Shown: positions 44,671-54,002 of the stretch, in pieces
Layout: every line of letters begins with the position of its first letter
Numbering within the stretch: the stretch's first letter is position 1
DNA from: Methanolobus sp.
GTDB taxonomy: Archaea > Halobacteriota > Methanosarcinia > Methanosarcinales > Methanosarcinaceae
DNA length: 54,002 nt
Assembly: GCF_030682845.1 (NCBI RefSeq)
Contig: NZ_JAUXNK010000052.1
Coordinates: 1-54,002 of the forward strand
Reading direction: 5' to 3'
Position numbers and translations under genes: made by a program
The notes under the pieces: model-generated
Database searches by the model: none
Seen by the model: the letters and a program-made list of their open reading frames with translations, nothing else
What the model was told of the DNA's origin: nothing

Positions 44671-46389
44671 TTATTTCTGGCTGAATATAAGATAGTCCTT
44701 TAAAACCTCTGCATTATTTAGTTTCATCTGGTCTGTCCTTTTCAAAAAATCCTCTATGCCTGAGAAAGGCGTCATGCTTTTTATTGCCACGGCCTGATTC
44801 TTTCCAAGGCCCGGTAATTCCCTGATTAGTGAGGCGGGCGCTGTATTGATGTCAAGGGGGAAAGGCACTCCTGTTATCGAGCGATGTCCGTGTCCGGTTA
44901 CAACCACATCGATGAACTCACCAAGTGGCATCTGTGCAGGGATACCTGCAAGCAGCGGGTATGAGCCGATCTGTCTTGCAAAACCTATATTCCCGTCATT
45001 GACCTCACACAGGACTTCTTTCAGAACAGTTCCCAAGGGTACGAGTTTCCTGAGCATTGGCAGATCGATGTCTTTTCTTATATTTTCTTTGTAATTCAGG
45101 AACACTCGCTTGTTCTTTGTAACAAGCTCATCATTGCCGTACATCTCAGTTCCCGGGAAGGCCATGACCTGTCTGATATTTATCCTTCTTAAAAGAAGAT
45201 CTGCATCAAGCACTTTCCTGAGAAAATCCTGATTTAACTGGAATGTCTTTTTGGTTTCGCCTTTAAGGCCATGCACAAAGTTGAGCCCCGGAAGCAGTTC
45301 AGGCATCCCGTTGACTCCTCGTGCTCTTCCGACTTCATTGATCATGCGGATGGCTTCGAATACTTCTTCAGGCATGGCCTTAAGGTCATTGGCCCGGATA
45401 ACTTCCGGGTCGGCACTTTCCATTCCCAGAGCGGCAACGTCTCCTGGGGTATGGTATTGTACGATGGTTTTGAATATCTCCCTGCACTGTTCAGGATATG
45501 AGGATATAGTGGCAGGGTTGGCGTTGTCCATGTGCAGGACCCGTAGTTCGGGAGCTACTATGCGAATGCCTCGGTAGAGCGATAGCAGCACTTCGGGGTC
45601 CGGTTGCAGGATATCGCTTCCTGTATCCCTTGCGTGGTAGCTGAGTATGTCCGGCTGGCGTCCTATTCTGAAAAACCGGGCTCCATGGTCGTATAGTCTC
45701 GCAACCTCCTGGATAACCTCATCCACGGGCCTGTAGTCCGAGGCCCCGTAGAACGGCTCCGTGCAAAAAGAACAATGTACTTTGCGCCCGCATCCTCTGT
45801 ATGTCTCCAGCTCGCAAACTACGTTGGGATAATCCGGATGCTTCTTTATTATGAAAGCACCTTTTGTACTCCATCTTCCTATCTCTTTGACACTCCTGAA
45901 CCGGTGGATACAGTTATCCACATCTCTCATAGTGCTGCTGTTCTCAAGAATGTCGAACACAAATGCTTCTATATCTGCCTGTGAGGCATGGACGTTCTCT
46001 GCCTGTATGCCGAGTGAGCGGGCAGTTTTCCCTCCTTCGTAACTAAATCCAAGTCTTATGGGTCCTCCCAGGACTTTCAGTCCAGGAGATGCGCTGAAAA
46101 TGCTTTCAATTTCTCCCGGGCTGATAGGTGTTGACCGGAGATATTTACCTGGAACTGTCATCCCGGCTACGATGATAACAATATCAGCTTTTTTTATCAA
46201 TTCCTCTGCAGTATGAGGGTCTGCCCTGACAGAATCGATAGTAAAATAATGGATCTCTTCTTCTTCGAACTTTCTTTCCCTTAGTGCTCCTGCTATGTAT
46301 CTAATATATGGGGAGATGTAGGGAGGAACTCCGAAGCATGCAGGTTCGTCCACATACCCGTCAATGATCATTGCGTTGTTAATCGTCAT
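44671..46389 (-). CDS. Radical SAM protein, COG1031 family
   Basis: This protein of about 572 residues has an N-terminal B12-binding-like region (about 1-190) and a radical SAM core. The Fe-S cysteines are in YRGCGRKVHCSFCTEPFYG, spaced C-x5-C-x2-C rather than the usual CxxxCxxC. A C-terminal helix-hairpin-helix ends the protein (about 515-560: NTAPASLIRELPGLGKNQAV). The HhH suggests nucleic acid as substrate or partner. ATG 46389 (MTINNAMIID) is chosen for its AGGGA site; a TTG at 46419 would add ten residues. The substrate is unknown. Confidence 0.9.
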   Translation of the reverse strand: MTINNAMIIDGYVDEPACFGVPPYISPYIRYIAGALRERKFEEEEIHYFTIDSVRADPHTAEELIKKADIVIIVAGMTVPGKYLRSTPISPGEIESIFSASPGLKVLGGPIRLGFSYEGGKTARSLGIQAENVHASQADIEAFVFDILENSSTMRDVDNCIHRFRSVKEIGRWSTKGAFIIKKHPDYPNVVCELETYRGCGRKVHCSFCTEPFYGASDYRPVDEVIQEVARLYDHGARFFRIGRQPDILSYHARDTGSDILQPDPEVLLSLYRGIRIVAPELRVLHMDNANPATISSYPEQCREIFKTIVQYHTPGDVAALGMESADPEVIRANDLKAMPEEVFEAIRMINEVGRARGVNGMPELLPGLNFVHGLKGETKKTFQLNQDFLRKVLDADLLLRRINIRQVMAFPGTEMYGNDELVTKNKRVFLNYKENIRKDIDLPMLRKLVPLGTVLKEVLCEVNDGNIGFARQIGSYPLLAGIPAQMPLGEFIDVVVTGHGHRSITGVPFPLDINTAPASLIRELPGLGKNQAVAIKSMTPFSGIEDFLKRTDQMKLNNAEVLKDYLIFSQK

Positions 46390-46915
46390 AATTCCCTGCG
46401 GATAATTGAATAGGCTCAAAGAGTACGGTTGATTATCTATATTATAATATCTATTTTCTGCAAGAGTGCATGGTACAAACTTTTACTTACTTTTACTCAT
46501 GATGTCTGCACGTTTATTTGATTTGAGAAGATAACTCCGTATCTTCTAAGTTTGTCTAAACTATAGCTTGTGACCTTACTTCCAGGTAAGTATTAGATGA
46601 GCATTTGATTCAATTTCTCGCTCATGCTCTTATTTCCCTTTTGCGCCCGAACAGCATGGGTATGGTCAGTTTCTTACTCCTTATGCCATGTATGCTTATT
46701 TCATACTTGGTGTGATGACTTCATACAGTGATATTCTGTGATTAAATGTATGTATATTTCTTAACAAGCTTGCAGTAAGGCAGTCATGATGTGTATGATT
46801 TCATTTGATGGAACGTGTATGAACTATTATGGCTCTCAAGGGCGCACACTTGTTATATATCCCCTTTTCTATTATACTATAGTAGTTTACATGGCATTCA
46901 AACAGAGGTTTTCCA
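46390..46915. other. Divergent intergenic region upstream of ilvD
   Basis: The 526-nt region contains a perfect 8-bp hairpin AGAAGATA-ACTCCG-TATCTTCT (46526-46547). Near ilvD there is a TATA-like TTATATATCC (about 46853-46862) with AGAGGT before the ATG. There is no supported gene. Confidence 0.55.
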
Positions 46916-48577
46916 ATGAGAAGTGACAAGACCAAAAAAGGATTCGAGCGTGCGCCAAACCGCTCACTTTTGAAAGCTACCGGGCTGACAGATTCTGAAA
47001 TGGAAAAACCGTTCATAGCGGTTGTCAACTCCTGGAATGAGCTGATCCCCGGGCATATCCATCTAGATAAGGTCGCAGAGGCTGTAAAGGCTGGGATAAG
47101 GACTGCAGGTGGCGTTCCTTTTGAGTTCCATACTATTGGTATATGCGACGGGATAGCCATGGGCCATGAAGGAATGAGGTATTCCCTCCCAAGCCGCGAA
47201 GCCATCGAAGACTCTATTGAGCTTGTTCTTCAGGGACACCAGCTTGATGGCATGGTAATGATAACCGCATGTGACAAGATAACCCCTGGCCATCTTATGG
47301 CATCAGGCAACCTGAACATCCCTACTATAGTTGTGACAGGCGGGCCCATGATGCCGGGTTACGTTGACGATGAATATCGGGACCTTATTTCCGTCTTTGA
47401 AGGGGTGGGCGAGTGCCAGGCATTAAAAGTTTCCGAGAAGCAGTTGAAACTTCTGGAGGATTGTTCCTGTTCCGGTGCCGGCTCCTGTGCGGGCATGTAC
47501 ACAGCCAATACAATGGCCTGCATGACCGAGGCTCTTGGGCTAAGTCTGCCAGGATGTGCCACAACTCATGCTGTTGATGCCAAGAAGATACGCATTGCAA
47601 AAGAATCCGGCGAACGCATTGTTTCCATGATTCACGAAAACCTCACGTCGCGGAAGATGGTTACCATCGAATCATTCGAGAATGCTATCATGGTGGACCT
47701 GGCAATAGGCGGCAGCACCAACACTACTCTGCATCTGCCTGCTATTGCACACGCCTTTGGTCTTAGTCTGACGCTTGATAACTTTGACAGGCTGAGCAGG
47801 ACCACGCCACACATAATATCTCTCAAGCCGGGCGGAGTATACTATATGATCGATTTCGAGCGTGCAGGGGGCATACAGGCTATCATGCAGCGCCTTAAGT
47901 CAAAACTGCATCTTGACCAGATGACGGTCAACGGCAAAACGATCGGCCAGAATCTGGATGAGTTCCCGATAATAAATCCCAAGCTCAACGCACAGGTCAT
48001 AAGTACGCTTGAAGCGCCCATTCATAAGGAAGGCGGTATTGCAGTTCTCAAAGGCAGTCTTGCTCCGGATGGTTCCGTTGTCAAGCAGGCAGCAGTGAGT
48101 CCCAAGATGCTCCGGCACAGTGGCCCTGCACGTGTCTTTAACAGCGAGGAGGATGCAATGCAGGCTATCCTCAAAGGTAACATAGTATCAGGTGATGTTG
48201 TTATCATCAGATACGAAGGTCCCAAAGGTGGTCCCGGGATGCGCGAGATGCTTTCCCCCACATCGGCCATAGCAGGCATGGGCCTGATCGAGTCTGTTGC
48301 CCTGATAACTGATGGCAGGTTCTCGGGAGGCACAAGGGGACCATGTATAGGGCATGTTTCCCCTGAGGCGCAGGAGGGGGGGCCCATAGGTCTTGTAGAA
48401 GAGGGAGACATCATCGAGATCGACATCCCCGGAAGGAAACTGGACCTTAGGGTAACTCCGGAGGAACTTGCCAGGCGCAAAACCACCTTCGTCTCTCTGG
48501 AAAAGCCCGTGACCGGCTACCTTGCAAGATACAGGAAATTTGTAAGTTCCGCAAGTAAAGGCGCTATAATAGAATGA
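46916..48577 (+). CDS. ilvD: Dihydroxy-acid dehydratase
   Basis: This 553-residue IlvD/Edd family protein makes the 2-oxo acids of valine and isoleucine synthesis. Fe-S and active-site marks include [33 protein letters not shown] and [19 protein letters not shown]. The length is normal. Start ATG 46916 follows an AGAGGT site. A G/C hairpin with a T-run follows its stop, indicating a monocistronic unit. The leuC/hacA-like gene of the same branched-chain area is 11 kb away. Confidence 0.96.
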   Translation: MRSDKTKKGFERAPNRSLLKATGLTDSEMEKPFIAVVNSWNELIPGHIHLDKVAEAVKAGIRTAGGVPFEFHTIGICDGIAMGHEGMRYSLPSREAIEDSIELVLQGHQLDGMVMITACDKITPGHLMASGNLNIPTIVVTGGPMMPGYVDDEYRDLISVFEGVGECQALKVSEKQLKLLEDCSCSGAGSCAGMYTANTMACMTEALGLSLPGCATTHAVDAKKIRIAKESGERIVSMIHENLTSRKMVTIESFENAIMVDLAIGGSTNTTLHLPAIAHAFGLSLTLDNFDRLSRTTPHIISLKPGGVYYMIDFERAGGIQAIMQRLKSKLHLDQMTVNGKTIGQNLDEFPIINPKLNAQVISTLEAPIHKEGGIAVLKGSLAPDGSVVKQAAVSPKMLRHSGPARVFNSEEDAMQAILKGNIVSGDVVIIRYEGPKGGPGMREMLSPTSAIAGMGLIESVALITDGRFSGGTRGPCIGHVSPEAQEGGPIGLVEEGDIIEIDIPGRKLDLRVTPEELARRKTTFVSLEKPVTGYLARYRKFVSSASKGAIIE

Positions 48578-48581
48578 GCAT

Positions 48582-48601
48582 GAAGGGCCCCATGGCCCCT
48601 C
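48582..48601 (+). terminator. Hairpin terminator after ilvD
   Basis: GAAGGGCC-CCAT-GGCCCCTC forms an 8-bp stem with one A-C mismatch, followed by T-rich DNA at about 48619-48626. It starts 5 nt after the ilvD stop. Confidence 0.6.
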
Positions 48602-48700
48602 TGTTCATCATCCTGTCATTTTTTAAAGAATACTAAATCCCTTTTGTTTCTGCATCGTCTGCGACCGTGTGCAACAACTATTTTAAAGTATGTCTACAAA

Positions 48701-48883
48701 ATGAGCTTTATGGAAAGAACAGGTTTATGTTCTATTTGCGGCAGGCCGTCTGGTATGTATACGTGCATGCTTTGCGGATGGCTTGTCTGCGCTAAATGTT
48801 ATGACCACTCGCGAAGCGTGTGCGTGAGGTGTCTGATGATGCCAGCATCCTCTCCGAGCTTCACAGAACAGACTCACTTCTGA
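48701..48883 (+). CDS. Small Cys-rich zinc-binding protein
   Basis: The 60-residue protein begins MSFMERTGLCSICGRPSGMY. It has four Cys pairs or singles (CSIC, CMLC, CAKC, CVRC), consistent with a two-zinc treble-clef or double zinc-ribbon fold. A start at ATG 48710 is also possible. It resembles small archaeal zinc proteins with unknown partners. It converges with the next gene (gap of 4 nt). Confidence 0.8.
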   Translation: MSFMERTGLCSICGRPSGMYTCMLCGWLVCAKCYDHSRSVCVRCLMMPASSPSFTEQTHF

Positions 48884-48887
48884 AAAC

Positions 48888-50291
48888 TCATGGACGTATG
48901 AGGTACTGGTTCCCGCTATCTGCATTGAGTTTTAATACTCCTGCTGAAACGAGTTCGCTTATCTTTGCTTCGATCTCATCTTCGGTGAACTGTTTTGAAA
49001 TCAGGCTCTTTATGATCTCTTTTTTCACCTTTGCACCACGTGGCATGTACATTAGTATATTGCCCTCGAGCTTGCCAGGTTTCGCATTGTTTTGTGCGGA
49101 CTGCCTGGGTTGCTGCTGCACCTGTGGCATCGCGGCAGGCTGAGTTTCCATGAACGGTAAAGACTGTACTTTTTCCTGCACATCCGGTATCAGGGGTGCA
49201 ATGAATGGAAGCATCTTTTCTGTTTTAAGGGGCTCAGATATCTCATGCAGCCTGAACAGGGGCTGTCTTAAGTCTCCCTGAGGTGCTGTCTCGCTTTGGG
49301 TATCAAAGGATGGCATGGCTGGTACCATCTGTCCCATATCTCCTGACATTTTGAACTCCGGCATCACCATCCGAGCCTCCTGTTCTGCCATAGCTTGAGG
49401 TTTGAATTCCGGCATAACAAAGGATTGTTCACTTACTGGCTTTGCCTGTTGCTCGAAAACTGGCATTACCGAAGCTGGCTCACCTGCCGTAACGGAATGC
49501 TGATTGAAAGCCGGCATTACCGGAACCGGCTCACTTATCGGAATAAATTGCTGTTTAAAAGCCGGCATAATGGGAGTTGTGTCGCTGGCAGGAGTAACTT
49601 GTTGCGTTAGCTCCGGGGCCATTGGAATTGATCCGTTTGAATTTATACCCTTTTGCTTGAATTCTGATATTATCGGAGGGACTTCAGGCTCTGCATTTTC
49701 AAGCGGTGCCTGCGCAAAAGTATATTCCGGCTGATTTAAATCCGCGAAAACTGCCGACTGGTCAAATACAGGCTCTTCGGGGGAATTTTGTGCGATATCA
49801 TAGATCATCGTTCCATTAAATGCCTTTCCGGGTGTTGTTTCAGAACTCGTGAATTGTATTTCCTTTTTCTCAAGCTCTATGATCTCTGCTGGGGCATCCG
49901 GTACAACAGTGCACGACGGAGCAATGCTTTTCTCGCTTATAGGAATTATTATTGGCCCAATATCGCCACCAATGTTGCGTGCAAGGGGTCTGCCTTTGTA
50001 TGCTATTAATGAATCCGATGGCAACATGCCTGAAGGTGGTTCCGGATCCAGGTTAAGGGTGATTCTTCCTGTCAGGTGTTTCTCAAATTCAGTAAGTTTT
50101 AAGAATAGATCATCTACGTTTTCCTTGAGTATTGTGAAATCGCGCACCCATGGTTTATTGCTGGTGTCAGGTGTATCTTCAAGCGTTTCAAGCTCTCTTT
50201 CCACCAGTTTTCTGATGAACAGGCTTTTGTTCTCTATCCTGTCAAGCTTTTCGAAAAGCTCATCAGACATACTAATAGTCAGGCGTTTCAT
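48888..50291 (-). CDS. RHH protein with 17-residue repeats and C-terminal winged helix
   Basis: This 467-residue protein has an N-terminal ribbon-helix-helix (1-45: MKRLTISMSDELFEKLDRIE), a coiled segment (about 55-75) and a long disordered Pro/Glu/Gln-rich middle (about 80-390). A C-terminal winged-helix-like domain follows (about 405-467: PRGAKVKKEIIKSLISKQFT; AGVLKLNADSGNQYLIRP). Six MP-x-F motifs recur in the middle, five steps being 51 or 48 nt apart. Two DNA-binding folds joined by a repeat linker suggest DNA bridging or recruitment; this is inference. It is not a known characterised family to me. Confidence 0.85.
   Translation of the reverse strand: MKRLTISMSDELFEKLDRIENKSLFIRKLVERELETLEDTPDTSNKPWVRDFTILKENVDDLFLKLTEFEKHLTGRITLNLDPEPPSGMLPSDSLIAYKGRPLARNIGGDIGPIIIPISEKSIAPSCTVVPDAPAEIIELEKKEIQFTSSETTPGKAFNGTMIYDIAQNSPEEPVFDQSAVFADLNQPEYTFAQAPLENAEPEVPPIISEFKQKGINSNGSIPMAPELTQQVTPASDTTPIMPAFKQQFIPISEPVPVMPAFNQHSVTAGEPASVMPVFEQQAKPVSEQSFVMPEFKPQAMAEQEARMVMPEFKMSGDMGQMVPAMPSFDTQSETAPQGDLRQPLFRLHEISEPLKTEKMLPFIAPLIPDVQEKVQSLPFMETQPAAMPQVQQQPRQSAQNNAKPGKLEGNILMYMPRGAKVKKEIIKSLISKQFTEDEIEAKISELVSAGVLKLNADSGNQYLIRP
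49300..49622 (-). repeat. 51-nt tandem repeats encoding MPxF units
   Basis: Met codons of the MPAF, MPAF, MPVF, MPEF, MPEF and MPSF motifs lie at 49568, 49517, 49466, 49415, 49364 and 49316. There are four exact 51-nt steps and one of 48. Intervening residues vary. A related unit (MAPELTQQ) precedes at 49622, 54 nt earlier. Confidence 0.85.
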
Positions 50292-50484
50292 TGCAATCTC
50301 TCAGGGTGTTACATGTATGTAGATCATATTTGTGTATGAAATCTCATACATATATACTTAATGGAAATATATTTCAGGAGAAGTGAATTAGCAACCTATC
50401 CAGAGAAGTATATATAAAAAAATGTATACAAAAAAAGAGATGCAATTTAATATCAATATATTACATTATGTACAAACCCGCCAC

Positions 50485-51249
50485 TTACATATTCTTCTTA
50501 CACAGGGGACAGGCTTTCCCCTTGGTTGTCTGGATGAAGGAATGCTTAGGAGCAATACACTTGCATAGCGGACAGATATCATTGGTCTTGAATATCTTCT
50601 CAACGGCCTGCAGGTCTGCCTCATAGATGTGTGTGTCCCAGCCGGTAGCTATAAGGGATTCTATTTCATAAGGAAGATTTTGCTCTTTGAAGACTTTTTT
50701 AACCCCTTCCACAATTGCAGGTATGTTGGCAGGGAACCCCCCGAAAGCATCCCATGATCGATAGAGGATGTACAGTCGGGCCTGTTTTTCATCAAGGAGC
50801 TCTATCTTGTAGGCTATCCAGCAGGGCTGATCCTCAAATTTGGGGATGTGGATCTCGTTTTCCCAAAGCACGCCCACATGCCTCCTGGAACCGGGGCGCA
50901 GGTTTGCGACATTGGCACTCAGGGTATTATAAGCCGTTTCCCCATACCTGAAAAGTTGTTTTGCATAGCAGTAATCAAATTTCCTTTTGTCATCCTCGGG
51001 GAGCGAAATATACCATTCTGCATACTCTTCAGTCAATTCTTCCTTATATTTCTTAATAAGGTTCTCGCCGAAAGGAACTGCCTGATTGACCTGGTTGTTG
51101 TTCACGTCCTCAATATATATGGTCGCATGAACCCTTTTTGTCGTTGTTTTGTAATCCGGCTTGTGTTCCTCACCTTTCTTATATATCTCATATATAAGTT
51201 GTGACCATGCAGAAGAAATGCTTTTTGCCTTTATCAGTACAGCTTCCAT
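50485..51249 (-). CDS. Archaeal thymidylate synthase with C-terminal zinc ribbon
   Basis: The 254-residue protein has the archaeal ThyA layout. Catalytic Cys143 is in EDQPCWIAYKIE, followed by RSWDAFGGFPAN (164-175) for dUMP binding and DTHIYEAD (205-212). The C-terminus carries CPLCKC (226-231) and CPLCK (247-251), a zinc ribbon not found in bacterial enzymes. It would methylate dUMP using a folate-like carbon carrier, probably a methanopterin derivative in this group. ATG 51249 has an AAGGAATG stretch upstream. Its own transcript is likely: the gaps are 193 nt and 151 nt. Confidence 0.86.
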   Translation of the reverse strand: MEAVLIKAKSISSAWSQLIYEIYKKGEEHKPDYKTTTKRVHATIYIEDVNNNQVNQAVPFGENLIKKYKEELTEEYAEWYISLPEDDKRKFDYCYAKQLFRYGETAYNTLSANVANLRPGSRRHVGVLWENEIHIPKFEDQPCWIAYKIELLDEKQARLYILYRSWDAFGGFPANIPAIVEGVKKVFKEQNLPYEIESLIATGWDTHIYEADLQAVEKIFKTNDICPLCKCIAPKHSFIQTTKGKACPLCKKNM

Positions 51250-51400
51250 TTTAATCATTCCTTGTAGCGGGCTTGCCACGCAATACGGAACCGGAGGTCA
51301 TCTTAAAAGTTGGTTCTCAGATTGAAAATGTTTTCCGGGTTAATATAATTATCATTATTTGTTTTTTTCATTGATGGCATGGGGGATGTGGTCGATACCC

Positions 51401-52276
51401 TTACAAGGGAGCAACATGTGCTTCTTTCTGTTTTACATGTGCTTCATTCCTGCTCACAAGCGCACTGGCAAGCATGATGGCCTTGGTGTAGTGCCCCCCT
51501 ACCCTGGAAGTGTCCACAAACACGTATCTGTCCATAAGTACTGGCGCTCCCATGCCGTCCCCGCCCCCGAGAAAGACGAGTGTCCTGAAGATAAGGTTCC
51601 CGGAGATGCCGTCCGGTGCGAGGATGAAATTCGCTTCCTTTATAGCATCCTCGATAAGGATCGTATAGTGTTTTGCATTTATGCCTGCTTCCCTTATCCT
51701 GTTCACGATGAAGTCTCCTTCGGCAAGGGTCTGGTCAACGCGCGGGTCCCTCCCCAGATCCCCCATTCTTCCACCTGAAAGCACGCCCACCACAGGTTCG
51801 ATTCCAAACCTGCGTATATGTTCAACTCCGAGGTGTATAAATGCTATCTTATCCGCCAGGTCGTTCCCTTCATCAATACCTACGGGTGCTATGAAGAACG
51901 GTTTCCCGTAGCTGGTCTTTAACAGTGCAATCCGGTGCAGTTTATCCTGGCTGAGCACTTTCTTGAGATGAGCGAGTGTCCCTGAGGCTTTTGCAGTGCC
52001 TCTGACTGCAGCATCGACATATCCTGATCTTAAAAGGTCGCCCAGCACTTTCTCCGGTTCGTTCGTGCCTATGATCTCAAGGTCCGTTCCAATTGCCTCT
52101 ATCTCTTTCTTGTCCCCTGCAAGAACCACGTGGGCATAGCCTGCATCATGGGCATCCTTTGCGCTTTTTAGCATCTTTGGGGTCGGGTCTCTTACTCCTA
52201 TGGCGACCCGCGCTTTATTCTGTAATGCTCTTTGCTCTATGATCTCAAGCAGGTCTTCAGTGTTTTTTGGTCCCAT
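51401..52276 (-). CDS. mtxX: Methanogenesis marker protein 4 (MtxX)
   Basis: This 291-residue protein is found in methanogens as marker protein 4 and was once described as a putative methyltransferase subunit X. Key segments are [20 protein letters not shown] and [20 protein letters not shown], plus [20 protein letters not shown]; the fold is related to phosphate acetyl/butyryl-transferases. ATG 52276 ([10 protein letters not shown]) with a GGTAGGT stretch upstream is preferred; a start at 52318 is possible. It supports assignment to a methanogen. Confidence 0.92.
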   Translation of the reverse strand: MGPKNTEDLLEIIEQRALQNKARVAIGVRDPTPKMLKSAKDAHDAGYAHVVLAGDKKEIEAIGTDLEIIGTNEPEKVLGDLLRSGYVDAAVRGTAKASGTLAHLKKVLSQDKLHRIALLKTSYGKPFFIAPVGIDEGNDLADKIAFIHLGVEHIRRFGIEPVVGVLSGGRMGDLGRDPRVDQTLAEGDFIVNRIREAGINAKHYTILIEDAIKEANFILAPDGISGNLIFRTLVFLGGGDGMGAPVLMDRYVFVDTSRVGGHYTKAIMLASALVSRNEAHVKQKEAHVAPL

Positions 52277-52368
52277 GTCTAGATACCTACCATTAGTGAT
52301 ATCAATCAGAACAGACAAAGATGTGCAAACCTTAATTACTTTTCCTGGATATCGGGTAATGATCGTTT

Positions 52369-53862
52369 ATGACTATGCAGATGGAATGGGCAGAAAAATA
52401 CCGGCCACGGACACTTGCTGACGTCGTGGGCCATAAGAAATCGATAGAGGAGCTGCGTAAATGGGGTGACAGCTGGGCTCATGGTACGCCTGATGTGAAA
52501 GCTGTGATCCTTCATGGACAGGCAGGTATCGGTAAGACTTCTTCCGCCCACGCCATGGCAGCAGATTATGACTGGGAGGTCATCGAGCTCAACGCGAGTG
52601 ACCAGAGGACTGCCAGTGTGATAGAGAAGGTCGCAGGTTCAGCTTCTCAGATGCGTACTCTCACCGGCATGTCCGGAAAGAGGCTCATTATCCTTGATGA
52701 AGCAGATAACCTTCACGGCACCAGTGATCGCGGAGGTGCACGTGCGATAATCGATGTGATAAAGAATACCAGCCAGCCGATCATACTGATAGCCAATGAC
52801 ATTTACGGGATATCTTCCTCTGTGCGTGCACTCTGCCTGGAGATCAAGTTCCCTGCAATACAGGCGCGTTCCATGATACCTGCACTTAAGGAGATTGCCA
52901 GGAACGAAGGACTTATGTGCGGCATCGGAGCCTTAGAAAAGATTGCTGAGAATGCGGACGGGGATTTTAGAAGTGCTGTCAATGACCTGCAGGCTGCAGC
53001 CATCGGTCGCACAGAGGTCCATCTTGAGGATATATCCACCGCCCAGCGAGACAATAAGGAGTCTGTCTTCAAAGTGATAGGGAAGATATTCAAGGGCAAA
53101 AGCGTCAAGGCTGCCCTGGAAGCCAGCTACAGTCTTGATGAAACTCCTGAGGATCTTATCCAGTGGATAGATGAGAACCTGCCTAGCCAATATACGGGCA
53201 AGGATGAGCAAAAACTGACTCCTGACATTGTGCAGGCCTATGCTTATCTCTCGCGGGCCGACAGGTTCCTTGGACGCGTACGCAAAAGACAGAACTATCG
53301 GCTGTGGCGATATGCCAGTGTACTTATGACAGGTGGTACCGTTGTATCAAAGTCACGCCTGAGGGGTGGTTTTGAGAAATATCAATCTCCTTCCCTGTGG
53401 AGGAAAATGGGGCAGATCCGTTCCCGGCGTAACATGAGGGACAATATTGCTTCCAAGATAGGGGCGCATAGTCATGAGTCCATGCGTTACTCCCGCACCG
53501 AGCTCTCCCGTGTATATTCCCGTCTGCTGGAGGATGATGATTATGCACCGGCTGTGGTTGCAAAGCTTGATCTTGATCAGGATGAACTGGCTCATATCAT
53601 GGGTAATAAGAAACTGACAAAGAGGTTGCAGGATATTTACGACCGTTCCAGGGAACTGCGTCCTGGGCCGGAATCAGCTCCTGCTTTTTTCACCCCTCCG
53701 GCTGAGAGGGTGAAAGTTCTCAAAAAGGGACCGGACCAGACCAGCCTGGATTCCCTTGCAATTGCTGAAGCCGCTGTTCAGAATACTAATTCCGGCAGCG
53801 AGGGCAATTCCAGCAGGAAGTCTGTCCAAAGAAAACCCCAAAAGACGCTCTTTGATTTTTAA
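52369..53862 (+). CDS. rfcL: Replication factor C large subunit
   Basis: The 497-residue clamp-loader ATPase begins [20 protein letters not shown]. Walker A is [11 protein letters not shown] (49-59), Walker [10 protein letters not shown] (about 107-115). The C-terminus has the PCNA-binding PIP box QKTLFDF (491-497). It loads PCNA with the small subunit, encoded elsewhere. ATG 52375 (MEWAEKYRP-like from codon 5) is an alternative start. It is divergent from mtxX (92-nt gap). Confidence 0.95.
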   Translation: MTMQMEWAEKYRPRTLADVVGHKKSIEELRKWGDSWAHGTPDVKAVILHGQAGIGKTSSAHAMAADYDWEVIELNASDQRTASVIEKVAGSASQMRTLTGMSGKRLIILDEADNLHGTSDRGGARAIIDVIKNTSQPIILIANDIYGISSSVRALCLEIKFPAIQARSMIPALKEIARNEGLMCGIGALEKIAENADGDFRSAVNDLQAAAIGRTEVHLEDISTAQRDNKESVFKVIGKIFKGKSVKAALEASYSLDETPEDLIQWIDENLPSQYTGKDEQKLTPDIVQAYAYLSRADRFLGRVRKRQNYRLWRYASVLMTGGTVVSKSRLRGGFEKYQSPSLWRKMGQIRSRRNMRDNIASKIGAHSHESMRYSRTELSRVYSRLLEDDDYAPAVVAKLDLDQDELAHIMGNKKLTKRLQDIYDRSRELRPGPESAPAFFTPPAERVKVLKKGPDQTSLDSLAIAEAAVQNTNSGSEGNSSRKSVQRKPQKTLFDF

Positions 53863-54002
53863 CCCAAGTTTGACAGTTTTCACTCCTTGACTAAGAATGT
53901 ATTTTTTTCAACCCAAAATTTTCGTTTTTTTGTCAGGAAAACCTATTTGACAGTTTAAACAAATTGATGCAAAATTCTGCGATTTCATCCATTTTTGCCT
54001 TA
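53863..54002. other. AT-rich tail with short direct repeats
   Basis: TTTGACAGTTT occurs at 53869-53879 and 53946-53956, and AACCCAA at 53861 and again near 53909. T-runs follow the rfcL stop, compatible with a terminator. It could be the edge of a repeat or mobile element cut by the window. Confidence 0.4.

Noticed and set aside
46740-46800. C/D box-like RNA (GTGATGA and ATGATG boxes)
   Set aside because: Matching D boxes and spacing were not found.
46801-47205. Minus-strand frame at the ilvD start
   Set aside because: It is antisense to the conserved ilvD N-terminus.
49300-49622. CRISPR-like periodicity in 51-nt repeats
   Set aside because: The repeats lie inside a coding frame, encode MPxF units, and have no constant spacer-repeat structure.

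Overview
The window is chromosomal DNA of a methanogenic archaeon, most likely a member of the Methanosarcinaceae (Methanolobus/Methanomethylovorans-like; the genus is inference). Evidence: archaeal information-processing genes (RpoF, L21e, L37e, S8e, LSm, RfcL with a C-terminal PIP box, Pus10, TrmY), an archaeal HMG-CoA reductase for isoprenoid lipids, the methanogenesis marker MtxX/Mmp4, methanogen-type HTH-DUF1724 regulators and many PAS-rich histidine kinases. TATA-like boxes and Shine-Dalgarno sites (GGAGG/AGGTG) are both visible.

Layout. 0-8.3 kb is a housekeeping block. On the minus strand: ThiD-ThiN, a DEAD-box helicase, TrmY, Pus10, L21e, RpoF and a DUF655 protein cut by the window edge. 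On the plus strand: LSm, L37e and PurF. Pus10 and TrmY act successively on tRNA position 54. 8.4-19.6 kb holds tRNA-His, two PAS histidine kinases, a COG1223 AAA ATPase, RNase Z, S8e, an Lrp regulator with an aminotransferase, a fragment of a solute-binding protein and a DedA-type membrane protein.

19.6-27.2 kb is an accessory island. It opens with an unlinked, slightly divergent 5S rRNA gene on the minus strand. It continues with a decayed IS1634-type insertion sequence, a truncated and a complete HTH-DUF1724 regulator, a solo IS end, a tiny desulforedoxin-like protein, a giant CheB-CheR-PAS fusion and a 185-bp MITE with perfect 17-bp inverted ends, which sits inside an older IS-end pair. 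A short motif (core TTCCGCAGAT) marks IS-type ends at six places in this island.

27.2-37 kb holds tandem AI-2E-type permeases, a zinc-ribbon RDD protein, a wHTH regulator divergent from a stand-alone protein carrying the archaeosine synthase ArcS signature, a RAD55/KaiC-like ATPase, HMG-CoA reductase, an aconitase-family large subunit, a small HTH regulator with a perfect upstream palindrome, and tRNA-Ile and tRNA-Ala on opposite strands. 37.1-41.1 kb is one 1339-residue BarA-like hybrid kinase (five PAS, HisKA, HATPase, two receivers, Hpt).

41.4-54 kb holds an FKBP lipoprotein, a membrane-anchored OB-fold protein, a sugar-nucleotide pyrophosphorylase with an UPF0104 flippase-like protein, a COG1031 radical SAM protein, IlvD, a small Zn protein, an unusual RHH / 17-residue-repeat / winged-helix protein, a thymidylate synthase with a C-terminal zinc ribbon, MtxX and RfcL. 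No CRISPR array, prophage or recognisable defence system was seen. The most unusual items are the orphan 5S gene, the MITE/IS nest, the repeat-bearing RHH protein, the stand-alone ArcS-motif protein and the Cys-rich PAS sensors.
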